A stretch of DNA of 64,000 nucleotides from Rebecca billardiae RCC1528 (Eukaryota; Haptophyta): the NCBI GenBank assembly GCA_965240325.2, contig OZ251236.1:186001-250000 (forward strand), written 5' to 3'. The notes beneath the pieces were generated by a model. The model had not been told where the DNA came from. It saw only the letters and a list, made by a program, of their open reading frames with translations, and made no database searches. Below, in pieces: positions 41,578 to 52,870 of this stretch (within the stretch, counting starts at the first letter, position 1; each line of letters opens with the position of its first letter). Made by a program: the position numbers and the translations under genes.

Positions 41578-43785
41578 ATGCCGAAGCAGTGCGGCCCGAT
41601 GATCCGCGGCGTGGGCTACAGCCCGAGCCTGCCGGGCGACCCGGGCGCCACCGACCTGTACGCCTGGTCTCGCCGGCGCGTGCACGAGCGCGACCTGCCG
41701 CTCATCAAGGCGATGGGCGCGACGTCGATCCGGCTGTGGAGCTGGGACCTCTCGCGCTCGTACACCGCGTTCCTCGACGCGTGCCAGCGGCACGGGCTCG
41801 ACGTGCTCGTCTCCTTCCCGCTCCGCTCGCAGTGGTACCCCGACATCTCCTCGCCGTCCGCCGTGCGCGCGATCGTGCGCGACTTCAAGCTGCTCATCAC
41901 CACGCACAACCACCCGGCGGTGCGGATGTGGCTGATCGGGAACGAGCCCAACCTGGACGAGGCGTACGCGCAGCACGCGACCAAGTTCTACGAGCTCGTC
42001 GACAAGCTCATCGGCGTGCTCCGCGAGGAGGAGGCCGCGTCCGCGGCGCGGCGCGTGCCGACGTGCGTGCCGCTGGCAACTGTGGAGCTGGACGCGTGGG
42101 TGGGCGCGTACGAGCAGATGCGCCGGCCGGAGGGCGCGGCGGAGGCGGACGCGTGGTGCCTGCAGGTGTACAACGGCGACACGCTGGGCAAGGGCTTCTT
42201 CGACTGGTACGCCGCCGCCACCGACCGCGGCCTCGTCATCTCCGAGTTTGGGCACGATTCGTACAACCTCGTGCGAGCGGCGGACGACGCGGGCGCGCGC
42301 GCGATGCAGGCGCGCGCGCTCTCGAGCATCTGGGGCGAGATCGAGGAGGCGCGCGGGCGGAAGCACGGGCCGTGCATCCTCGGCGGCTCCGTCTTCGAGT
42401 TCTCCGACGAGTGGTGGAAGGGCGACGGCGAGCTCGACGAGGGCGGCGTGCTCGGCTGCCCGGACGACGACCCTTTCCGCCACCGTCCGTGTGGATGGCC
42501 GTCCGAAAAATTTGTCGACGGCCACATGTCGGAGGAGTACCTCGGGATGATGGCGCTGTACGAGTCGCGCGGCGCGTACTGCCTCGAGCCGCGCCCCGCG
42601 TACGCCGCGCTCGCCCGCGCGTGGGGCACCGAGCTCGACGCCGCCTCGCTCACGCGCGCGCAGCTATGCATGGGCTCGGCCGACGTAACGGCCGTAACTT
42701 TCTGGGCTGGGCTGGTGGCTCTGCTGCTGCTGCCGCTGCTGCCGGCGTGGGTGCGCGCGGCGGCGCGGAAGCGCGCGGCGGACGCGCCGTCGCGCCGCAC
42801 GTCGCGCGCCGAGAGCACCCCGCCCACGCCGCCGCCGAACACCGCCGCCGCCGCCGCCTCCAAGTTCGCCACCGCCGGCGCCAAGCACCACGCGGCCGCG
42901 GCCGGCGGCGCCGAGCCTGCGAGCGCGCCGCCGCGCCGCCGCTCGTTGCTGTTGGACGCAGCCGAGCGCGCGCCGGCCGAGCTGCGCGCGGTGCGCGCGC
43001 AGATCGAGGACGTGCGCAGCACGGTGGACGGCTCGAACGGCGTCGAGGCGCGCCAGCTCGGCGCGTACCTCCAGCTCGACGCGCGCTCCCTCGACACTCG
43101 GCGCGTGTTCGCGATCGGCGGCGGCGCCGACGGCGGCGGCGCGGACGCGGGCGCGGACTCGGCGGTGGCGACCGCGCCGCGCGCGACGCGCCCCGCGGCG
43201 TTGTCGAACAAGTCCCCGGCGCAGGTGGCGGCGGACCGCGAGGCGCTGAACGCGCAGCTGCGCCGCGTGCTCGTCACCGCCTCCGCGCACAACTTCGACG
43301 CCCTCCTCGCGCACCTCGACGTCGCCCTCGATTCGTACACCCTCCCTGTGCTCAGGGGCGAACTCGTCGACGCGCCGCCGAGTCGGCTTATTGATGACTG
43401 GCCTGTGCTCGAGCGCGCGCGGCGCGCGGCGGGGCGCGGGGCGCGGGGCGAGGAGGGCGCGGCGCAGGGCGCGGCGTCGTCGCTGGTGCTGGACCACGAG
43501 CGGCTGCTCCTCGCCACGCTCTACCTCGCCGTCCGCTCCATGTCCGACCTGACGATGCACACGCCGAGCCGGCTGCGAAGCATTTTCGAGTTGCACTGCG
43601 CGGTGGAGGGCGCGGAGGCGGGCGGCGGCGCGGGCGGCGGCGAGGGCGGCGCGGCGGGCAGGCCGGCGCTGCTCCACCTGCACCTCGACGCGGCGCTCGC
43701 GCAGTTCGCCGCCGACCTCGAGCTGCTCGTCGGCGTGCAGCCCGAGGCCGAGGCTCTCGCCGAGCGGAGCGGCGCCAAGGCTTCT

Positions 43786-43823
<38 letters not shown>

Positions 43824-46800
43824 CGGCGCGGGCGCGGGCGCGCGCCGGCGGCGCGGCGGCGCGCGCGGTAGCAAGAGCGGGCTGTCGACGGACAACATCG
43901 ACTGCATGACGTCCTCGCTCGAGTACCCGAGCGCGCGTGGCGGCGCCGGCGGCACCGCCGCCCCGCCCGCCGCGGGCCCGCGCTTCAGCAACTACTGGGC
44001 GCACCCGCGCGGCTGGGGTGTTCTCGTTCACATCTCGCGGAACTATTCTCCAATAGTCAGGTTCAAGCTGGTGGCGCTTGGGCTCGGGCTGTGGGGCGCG
44101 CCGCTGGCGCCAGAGTGGGTGCAGCTGCCCGCGCTGCAGACGATCCGCGAGTTCGACCTGTGGCAGCTCGCGATCGGCGAGGCGGCGCTCTGCCTCTTCG
44201 AGACCGCTTTCGACGCCGTCTGTGTGCTCGTGCGCGCGGCGCACGCCGGCGGCCCGGGCGCCGCGCTGTGCACGGCCGCGCGCGCGGGCGGGCGGCGGCG
44301 CGCGCCCGTCGTCTTCGCGCTGGCGCTGCTGCGCGTGCTCTCCGCGGCGATCGCGATCGCGTTCGCGCTGGTCAACGGCTGGGCCCTCGGCGCGTGGCGC
44401 GAGCACACGCTCGGCCCGGACTACCCGCTCTTTGTATACGCCGCGTGCGCGCGCGCGCTACTGACCGTACTCAAGTGGGTACTCCATTACTTGGATCTGC
44501 CGCCCGCCGCGCCGGGCCGGGAGGGGCAGTCTCTGCTCCGGTGGGCGTGCTCGGGCTCGCTGCCGTTCTCGGCGCTCTTCTTCGTGCTGTACCTCGGCAT
44601 CTCCGTGTACAACGAGGTGCTGCTCCTCGCGCCGCTCTCCGTCCAGCTCCGGCTCAGCTCGGTCTGCGAGTGCGGCGGCGGCGCGGCCGGGCTCCTCGGC
44701 TGCGTGCAGAGCCGCGCGGCCGTGGCGTGCTCGAGCGCGGTGCTGTCGGCGTGGGTGCTGGTGGCGATCACGTTCCTGATCATGGCGCAGTTCGTCTTCG
44801 TCGTCGTCCTCTCCGTCTTCGGCTTCTTCGAGGGCATCCGCCGCGCCATCGGCCGCGTCAAGCCCACGCAGCTCCACATCCCAGCGGCGGCCATCCTGGG
44901 AGGTCTGGCGGCGCTCGTCAACACGACGACGACCCCGGCGGCGCGCGCCGCCGAGCGCGCCGACGGCGGCGGGGCCTCGAGCAGCGCGTCGAGCGAGAGC
45001 CACAGCGCGCGCGACGGCGATGGCGGCAGCGCGGACGCCAGCCCCGCCGCCCCCGCCACGCGCCCCAGCCCCGCCTCGCTCTACCGCGCGCTCTCGGTCT
45101 GGGCGCGGATGCTCGACTCGCTGCGCACGCAGGACCTCATCTCGGACGCCGAGCATGCGGTTTTGCGCCGGCTCGGCGAGTCGGGCGAGCTGGACGAGGA
45201 GGAGATCTGGCGGATCGAGCTGGGCGTGCCGAGCGCGCAGACGTACCTCGCGTACTTCGTCGGCTCGCTCATGTCCGTCAGCGTGAAGGCGGGCAAGTAC
45301 GCGCGGCAGGCGGACGCGCGCGGCGCCGCGCGGCCCGACCCGTTCCTCGCGGACCTGCGCAACCGGCCTTCCCTCACCACGCTGATTCCGGCGTATGGCG
45401 AGACGGTGGTGTACTCGCGCGCGTACCTGCGCGAGCGCGTGGTGCCGGGGATCTCGCGGATGGACGTGCTCGTGCACCAGTACGCGCAGCAGTGGTGCCA
45501 CTTCGTGCAGCGCATGGCGCGCGAGCGCCCGGACTGCGAGGGGCTGCAGCCGGACTTTCTGCTCTCCGCGTTTGTCGACGGGCCGGACGGCGCGCTTGCG
45601 GCCGGACTCGAGGAGGAGGTCCGGCTGTGGGCGTCGTACCAGCAGCAGACGGTGGCGCGCACGGTGCGCGGGATCATGCTCTACCACGCCGTGCTCACCG
45701 ACCTGCTCGCGCTCGAGGCGGCGAGCGGCGCCGACGACGCCAAGGCGGCGGGCGGCGGCGGCGCGGCCGGCGGCGGCGGCGCGGCCGGCGGCGGCGGCGC
45801 GGCGGGCGGCGGCGGCGCGGCCGGCGGCGGCGGCGCGGCCGGCGGCGGCGGCAACGGTTCGGCCGGCGGCGGCGCGGCCGCCGGGGCGTCGGCCGAGCAG
45901 CTCGCACACACGTGGACGCAGGTCGTGCTCGCGCACCAGCGGTACGCCGCGCCGGACGCGGGGCAGGCGCGCGCGGACGTGGACCTGCTCATGCGCAAGT
46001 TCCCGTACCTCGAGGTCGCCGTCGACGTGGACATGCGCCCGCCGGCCAAGGGCGGCGGCGCCAAGCCGGGTCAGGCGGAGGCGGGCGCGGCGCTGCGGCG
46101 CGCGGTGCAGCGCGCGTGCGCGGCGCGCGCGCGCGGCGGCGACGGCGAGCACGACGCGGCGCGCGAGCTGTCGGACGTGCAGCCGAAGGTCGGCGCGAGC
46201 ACCGGCCTGGGCTGGGGCCTGCACTGGCCCGCGCGCTCCGGCGGCGCGGGCGCGGGCGCGGGCGCGCCGCCGGCCGGCGCGGCCGAGCGCGCGCCGCCGC
46301 CGCTCGCGGCCGCGCCGGCCTACCGCTATGCGTCGGCGCTGCTGCGCGCTGAGGCGGCTGCGGCGGACGGCTCGGCGCTGCCGCCGTCGGCGCGGCGGAT
46401 CTGCGTCGTCGCCGCGCTGCCCCGCCGCTGCCGCCTCGTCCCCGCCGCCTTCTACGACGGCGCGTGGAGCGCGCCGTGCTCGGGCAAAGCGTGCAACATG
46501 CGCGGCGGCCTCTACTTTGCGCGCGGCCAGTTCCTGCAGGTGATCGACGCCAACATGGACTGCAAGTACGGCGAGTACCTGAAGATGGGCTGGCTGCTCC
46601 GCGCGTTCGTGCCCGCCGCGCACCCGTCGCTCCACGACTTCGCCGCGCGCAACGGGCGCAAGGCCGAGATGCCCAAGATCGTCGGCTGCCGCGAGGCCAT
46701 CTTTTCAAAAGCCGACGGCACCGTCGGCGCGTTCGCCGCCAACGCCGAGTTCACGTTCGGCACGATCATCCAGCGCGTGCTCGCGACGCCGCTGGGGCTG

Positions 46801-49094
46801 CGGCTGCACTACGGGCACCCGGACGTGTTCGACGCGAACTGGCTCCGCCGCACCGCGATCAACGCCAAGGCCTCCCCGGTCCTCCACGTCAACGAGGACG
46901 TGTTCGCAGGGTACCAGGCTTTGCTGTCGTCGGACGCGTCAGCACACACCGACCACATCCAGTTCGAGAAGGGGCGCGAGGTGAACTTCGGCGGGGCGAA
47001 CGGCTTCGAGTCGAAGCTCGCGGCGGGCGCGGTGGCGCAGTGCCGCACGCGCGACCTGTACGAGCTCAACCTCCGCCTCGACATCGTCCGCCAGACCTTC
47101 CTCTTCCACTCGTCGCTCGGGTTTTACGTGACGCAGGCGCTGTGCGCGCTCGCCGTCTATCTGTACGTGCTCGTGCACGTGCTGTTCAAGCTGGCGCACA
47201 TCGACCTGTCGGAGATGCGCTGGCACACGGAGTTCCTCGCGAGCGAGTGGTTCCTCTCGATGGGCTTCCTCCTCATCGTCCCGCTCCTCGCCGAGCTCGC
47301 GCTCGAGAACGGACCTGGCCACGCGCTCGTCGAGCTGCTCTCGTCGCTCCCGCTCTCGACGTGCTTCTTCACGTTCCACCTGCAGACGCGGCTGTACTGC
47401 ATGAGCGTGGCGATCATGACGGGCAAGTCGGCGTACGTCGCCACCGGCCGCGCGGGCCCCGAGCACCGCCGCTCCATCCGCGACAACTACGTCGACTACT
47501 TGCGCTCGCACTACCAGCCCGCGTGCGCGCTGTTAGCGCTGCTGCTCACGTACCGGCTGCTCGCGCTGGACAACGGCGAGATGCGCACGCTGCCGATGCT
47601 CTTCATCTGGTTCTCCGCCTTCAGCTGGCTGCTCGCGCCGCTGCTCTTCACGCCGTTCCCCTCCGAGGGCGTCCTCCTCTCCGAGCTCGGCGAGCTGCGC
47701 ACCTTCATCCTCAAGTGGTACACGCCGCTGCGCGCGCTCACCGGACAGAAAGTCCGGGACGTGGGCGCGGCCGCCTCGGTGGTGAAGGACCTCACGGCGC
47801 GCCACCGGAACAACTGCCTCGACCAGTGGATGGCGCACAGCATGGTCGACGACGCGCGGCACCTGCTCAAGCGCGGCGTGCTCAACCGCGTCGCCTTCCT
47901 CCTGATGCGCCTCGCGCTCCTCGCGCTCTGCGCGGGCGCCGTCGGCTGGGTTCTGCCCTCCGCCGTCCTAGGCCTCTGCTCGCATCTCTCGCTCGCGTGG
48001 CTCAGCCTCGTGCTCATCCTCGGCGTGAAGCGGCCGGCGCTGCTCAGCTCGCTCCGCTGCTGCGTCAACGTAGGCAGCGGCTGGGACCGCGTCTCCGACT
48101 TCGTCCTCGTCTGCACCCCGCTCGCCGCGCTCGGATGGTTCGCTTCCACCGAGCCGCTCCTCACGCCGTCCGCGCTGTTGCTCGGCGTCTGCGCGACGCT
48201 CTTCGCCGCCTGGCAGCTCGAGCAGGTGCGCCGCCGCTCCGCGCGCGGCTCGGCGCGCCCGGCCTGGCGCGCGCCCTCACCGCCGCGCACACGCCCGCCT
48301 CCGCCCACGCCGCGCCCGCAGCTCGCCACCCTCCTCGTCGTCCACCGCGCCGACTGGGCCGATGGCGACGAGCAACGCCGGCTCGCGAGGATGGTCGACG
48401 GTGTGCACCGCGTGCGGCTGGTCTTCCCGTCGCGGCTGCTCGTCAAGGCGCTCGGCATCTTGATCCTGCTGCTGCAGGTGCGCCGCGCCCCACGGCGCCC
48501 GCGCGCGCCGCGCGCGCGCCACGCTCGACGGCTGCGCGCGCATGCGCGCGCGCGTGCATGCATGCGCGCACGCATGCGCACGCCGCTGAGTTCGCGTCCC
48601 CAACACCGCGCCGTGCGCAGGCGATCGCCGGCTTCGCGCTGTGCTTCGCCGGCAGCTGGCACACGTACGCGCTGTTCGGGCTGACGCTCGCCGAGCCGCA
48701 GCGCAAGGGCTTCCGCCAGGGCGACACGCTGCGCCGCATCTGGCAGCAGACGCTCGATACCTCGGGGGCGCAGGGCGGCGCCAGCATCGTGCTGCTGAGC
48801 GCGGGCAAGGCGCGCGCGCGCTTCCGCCGCGCGTTCCTCGCGACCGCGCTGAGCAAGCAGCTCACCGCGCCCGACGCGAAGGGGCGGCAGGGCGGCCGGA
48901 CCCGTCCGGCCGAGGGCGGCCTGGGCGATCTCTCCACCAGCTCCATCGGCCGAGGGCCGAGGCTCCCCCGGTCGATCTCGCCGATGGGCCGGCGCTCGCG
49001 GCGAAACAGCGACAGCGCCGCCGGCCGCGGCGCGCGCGTCGTCCGCTTCGGCTCGTTCGGCAAGGGGCAGCAGCAGCCGCCGGCGGCGCCGTAG
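41578..49094 (+). CDS. GH72-like glucanosyltransferase fused to GT48 beta-1,3-glucan synthase
   Basis: Three exons: 41578-48225, 48322-48477, 48621-49094; 2425 aa. Both introns (96 and 143 bp) are phase 0 and start GTGCGC. Residues ~1-360 are a GH-A barrel with acid/base E123 (WLIGNEPN) and nucleophile E223 (VISEFGHD), the spacing and motifs of GH72 glucan-remodelling enzymes. A helix follows at ~380-400, then an FKS-type N-terminal region with more membrane helices. The GT48 core has GKACNMRGGLYFARGQ (~1635), QRVLATPLGLRLHYGHPDVF (~1740) and GREVNFGGANGFESKLAAG (~1798), all counterparts of callose synthase/FKS motifs. A C-terminal membrane bundle begins at ~1850. It should make beta-1,3-glucan from UDP-glucose and perhaps trim or link it. 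Gly-rich inserts (43785-43840, 45745-45870) interrupt it. No signal peptide is seen before the GH domain. Confidence 0.88.
45745..45870 (+). repeat. Coding AAGGGG hexapeptide repeat in the glucan synthase
   Basis: GGCGGCGGCGGCGCGGCC-like 18-bp units repeat about six times and encode (Ala-Ala-Gly4)n. It lies between the first GT48 domain block and the catalytic core. It is probably a flexible linker and a site of length polymorphism. Confidence 0.85.
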
Positions 49095-50013
49095 GCGAAG
49101 GTCGCAGGCGGCGCAGCAACTCGCTCGTCTACGCTGCATTGTCATTGAGCTGAGCCGCGCACGCAACGGTTACTCAGCGACGTTCGGGTGACAGTTTTAG
49201 TCGGTTGACGACGAGCAATGAGGAGCCATCACGCGCTGACGATGACGATGATATATCTCGGATGAGTATGTGTATCGTCCGCCGGTGGCGGAATATTGAT
49301 ATTATTATTGTATTTGGCACCGCATTTTATATTATTTATTATTATTATATAATATATATATTGTCGTCGCGATCTGCGCTGCACCGCTGCGCGCCCATCA
49401 GCCTCAGGCTCATTCACTCACACTGACTGAATGAGTCCCTTGAACCAGTGAACTCGCATGAAACCTCGGCAGGCGCAGGCGGTTCGCGGTGGTCGAGCGA
49501 GACCTAAGGCGGCTAAGCCGAGCAGGAGCTAACTAAGAGAGAGTAGGGGAAACAAACCGCGCGTCTCGATATCTGCTCCCGTTCGGAATAAGTTATTATG
49601 GCCGAAAAAGTGACTCGTCTGGTGCCTGGTCATTTTTGGGCCCTATGTTCCCCAGTGGTTTCACTGTGAAATGGCGGAGGTCATACTGAGCCATCTCACG
49701 AACCACGGACCGTAGCAAGCTCGGGATGGTTTTGCCGCGAGTTCCTAGGCGAGCTTAGAAGAAGCACGATCGAACAAACTGTTGGAGCTTGCCGTATCCA
49801 CTTGCGCTCGGTCGCGGCGGGCCGCGAAGAAGGTGCTCTCTAGCTTGGCTCTGGGACAGCCAAGTGTGCCAAATGCAAATCCACCGGAGGAGATACCACC
49901 CGACCGTATTCATCATTGCCAGCGCAATTATAATTTATTTTTTGTATTTAAGTATAGCATTATTCGATATATATATGTATATATAAATTATACCGACGCG
50001 TGATCCGTCCTAG

Positions 50014-50048
50014 TATGCAACGGGCAAGCGTCAGGCTTAGAGCTTGCA
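50014..50048 (+). repeat. Dispersed repeat family, copy D (short)
   Basis: TAGTATGCAACGGGCAAGCG followed by TCAGGCTTAGAGCTTGCAGCAG. It matches the core of the copies at 31412 and 61044 and then diverges. Confidence 0.6.
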
Positions 50049-51048
50049 GCAGACACATAGACTGCGTCCGCGCCTTCCGACCAGGTCAGGCAGTGCGCCA
50101 CCCGCAGCCCTGCCCCCGTGCCGGGGAGCGGGGCCGGGATGGAGCATCGCCTCGGCCTGGGGCGCGCGGCGGCGACGGCAGATGCCGCCGCGGCCGAGCG
50201 ACTTCCGGAGCACTTGGATGAGGGCGACGAAATATGTAGTATGTCGTACGCGACTGTACAGACAGTATACCCGCGAGGCATCATACGTCCGATAGACATC
50301 TTAATATTATGATGATATCTAGAAGCTGCTGGTGCATCGGCGGCGGGATCTCGCGCGCTGTTAGGCTCAGGCTGCTGGTGCGCATGATATACTAGCTGTA
50401 ATGTAGTACCGGCCCTCACCGTGGCCCTCCTGTCGTTATCCACCCGAGGTGGCGGGTTGCGGCCTGCACAATGCACGCGATCGCGCAGCATCTGAGTGCC
50501 GCTTCCGTCGGCTCTGCTGAGGTCCTTTATGGGTGCGTGTCGGCCGCGAATCTGCTGTCAACTTGCTGGGTACTGTAGTCCGTGGCGGCTGCACTGCACC
50601 ATTCCAAGTGCACGACTGCAGTAAGGCGCGGGGCAGCGTGTAGCCTCGTGTTGTTCAGGCACCCCAGTCCACATCGGCCGAGTCGCCCCGTGCATTGACA
50701 CTACGGCCCCAGTGCGGATGTGACGTGTCACCGGCTGTCGCGGTCGCACCGCGCGCACGACGACATGCAGCACGGTTGCCCCGCCGTTGTCCGCGGAGCA
50801 CATCCGAGTCGTCGAATTACACTCGTCGATCTACAGGCGCAGAGAACTGATAAGGGGTTGCCGCCGCTACAGTGGGGCACCCACAGGCCACGCTGGGGTC
50901 ATTGACATCGCGTCACAGCACGACGCGAAATGGCTAGCACTAGCAGTAGTAGCTCGCTTTTGAAAGTGACGAAGCCCGGCCATCAGGGGCTTTGAAATCC
51001 GGACCTATCCGGACCCAGTGACTACGGCTATATATATTTGGGCCCTCA

Positions 51049-51120
51049 TGTGTGTGTGTGTGCGTGTGTGTGTGTGTGTGTGCTGTGTGTGTGTGTGTGC
51101 TGTGTGTGTGTGTGTGTGTG
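51049..51120. repeat. (TG)n microsatellite
   Basis: TG dinucleotides over about 72 bp with three single-base interruptions (TGCG once, TGCTG twice). Confidence 0.95.
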
Positions 51121-51541
51121 ATCGACATACGTGATGATGCTCCATATATCCGACGAAGTTGGTATATACCCTAAATCGAGGTCGCTGCTGAATCGATCTG
51201 ATGGCATTGGCACCCAACCGCGTATAACCGCCACGTATTCGTCGTCAGCTGCAATTGCGTGATCTGTGTCAATCATCAGATCACGCGCGTGATCTGTGTT
51301 AATGCGCGCACATCTGCCTCATCATCCATCATATGGGCCGCTCCAATCAGCTCAGCACCAGCCTGCTCAGAGGGCGGAACTGCACGTCGCGCGTGGTGCG
51401 CGCGGCAGCCACATCCGCGCGGGCGATGTGCTGCCGCGGTCTTGACGTTGGCGTGATGAATTATGGAAGTACTACTATGATAGTAGAGAGAGAGCAGATT
51501 GGGCGCGAGTTCGAGACACAAGTGGAGTAGGCAATAAGTGC

Positions 51542-52870
51542 TCACATCGACGCTGCATCATTGCGCGCGGTGCACGCGGGCAGACTCGTCATCTCGACCC
51601 CGTGCTGGCCAGAATTGGCGGTGGCGGGCGCGCTGTTATTGGCCATGTCGGCAGAGATGCCGGAATCGTCGTCGGCAACCTCGCTCATGCCCACGCGAGC
51701 GTAGGCACGCGACGGCTCGCTCGTCGGGCGGCGCATCACCTTGGTGATGACAGTGGTAGCGCCGATTGCGGCTAGCGCCGCCGTGGTGACCAGGCCGATC
51801 GTGGCCAAAATCACGAGCACGGCATCACTGTCGAGAGACTTGGAGATCGTCGGTTGGTGGATCGAGTCCTCGTCATGACGTGACATCGATGCGCGGGCGA
51901 GGGAGTCGCCAACCGACTGGTCAGTCGCCGCCGCCCCACCGATCTCCACGGCGGAGGCGGGAGCAGCGCCGATGGTCTTGACCTCATCGTCGTCAACGGG
52001 CGTGATCGTCTGCTGTGCGTCGCTGTTGGCGAGCGAGCTGGCACGCTGCGAGAAACCAGGCTTGAAAGAGGGCCGGCGCCGGGGGTCTGCAATATCACGG
52101 CGCGAGTGCGGCGGCGGATGACGCGTCTGCCACCACGGCTTGTGCGGGCACCTGAGCGGACGAATGGCGATGTCGGTGACATCCGCGTCGGCAACGATGT
52201 ACTTCGACGTGCCGAAGAAGCCCGCGTCTGTCATGTAGAGCTTGGCGCCGCGGTAGCCAGGCTGCGGTCCGCGGCCAAACTCGGCGCACACTACCTCGTT
52301 ATTATGGGCGACGACAACCGAGTGGAAGTCGATCTGGATGACCACGCGCACCTCTGAGCCCACCGGGATGGGCTGCCCGTGGTCGCAGCGATCATCCTGC
52401 ACGGTGCCGTGGTCATTCGTCACCAGCAGGTTGCTTGTTCCTGGCCAGAGCCACACGCCAGGCACGCGCGAGCCAGGCTCGCCGATGTTCTCGTTGGTCG
52501 CGGAGATGTGCAGGATAGACTGCCACTTGTGCTGCTCGTAGGCGTTGGCGCGCGCGACCGAGTGAAGCTTGAGCGTGAATGCGACCTCGTACTCCAGCGG
52601 AAGATCCACCGTGGCCACCACGTTTGCAGGGAGAAGCTCGATGTGCTGCGCCGCGTACAGCGGTTCGCACGTCGACGCGCGCCATGCCTCGGACTGGGTC
52701 TTCAGCGTGCTCAGCTTGAGGGCGAACTCCTCGTCTGGGTCGTCAGGCAGCGGTGAGATCGAAGGCTCGTCGTCGTACGCTCTCGAGTAGAGGCCGCGAG
52801 CGCGAGCGCGAGCGCCGGCCGAGGACGCCAGCGCGCACGCCACGAGAGCGCTGGGGAGGATGCTCGGCAT
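51542..52870 (-). CDS. Type I membrane protein with ConA-like lectin domain
   Basis: 442 aa from ATG 52870. Signal peptide at residues 1-20 (ILPSALVACALASSAGARA). Residues ~80-235 look like a concanavalin A-like/LamG beta-sandwich: EYEVAFTLKLHSVA, SILHISATNENIG, RVPGVWLWPGTSNLLV, EVRVVIQIDFHSVVVAHNN and GAKLYMTDAGFFGTSKYIVA alternate as expected for paired strands. A Ser/Arg/Asp-rich stalk runs ~250-345. A single membrane helix lies at ~350-375 (AVLVILATIGLVTTAALAAI), then a ~65-residue cytoplasmic tail. It may bind a glycan or protein at the cell surface or in the endomembrane system; no catalytic residues were identified. The fold call is by strand pattern only. Confidence 0.6.
   Translation of the reverse strand: MPSILPSALVACALASSAGARARARGLYSRAYDDEPSISPLPDDPDEEFALKLSTLKTQSEAWRASTCEPLYAAQHIELLPANVVATVDLPLEYEVAFTLKLHSVARANAYEQHKWQSILHISATNENIGEPGSRVPGVWLWPGTSNLLVTNDHGTVQDDRCDHGQPIPVGSEVRVVIQIDFHSVVVAHNNEVVCAEFGRGPQPGYRGAKLYMTDAGFFGTSKYIVADADVTDIAIRPLRCPHKPWWQTRHPPPHSRRDIADPRRRPSFKPGFSQRASSLANSDAQQTITPVDDDEVKTIGAAPASAVEIGGAAATDQSVGDSLARASMSRHDEDSIHQPTISKSLDSDAVLVILATIGLVTTAALAAIGATTVITKVMRRPTSEPSRAYARVGMSEVADDDSGISADMANNSAPATANSGQHGVEMTSLPACTARNDAASM

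Larger units (their letters stand above)
49095..51541. other. 2.4-kb intergenic region without a recognised gene
   Basis: Composition is mixed: AT-rich at 49290-49370 and 49925-49995. 49440-49900 is moderately balanced and unlike both the coding DNA and the AT tracts. It includes a small hairpin at 49844-49864 (CTTGGCT / AGCCAAG). No protein-like frame stands out. An RNA gene is possible, but no known RNA signature was found. 50050-50230 has coding-like composition without a readable product. Confidence 0.45.

Noticed and set aside
44458-46635. 725-codon minus-strand frame opposite the glucan synthase, and the 580- and 551-codon ones
   Set aside because: They lie antisense to a gene with clear homology and have the Arg/Ala/Gly make-up typical of shadow frames in GC-rich coding DNA.
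49440-49900. rRNA, tRNA or spliceosomal RNA gene
   Set aside because: The composition is distinct, but I found no tRNA box pattern or recognised rRNA/snRNA core.
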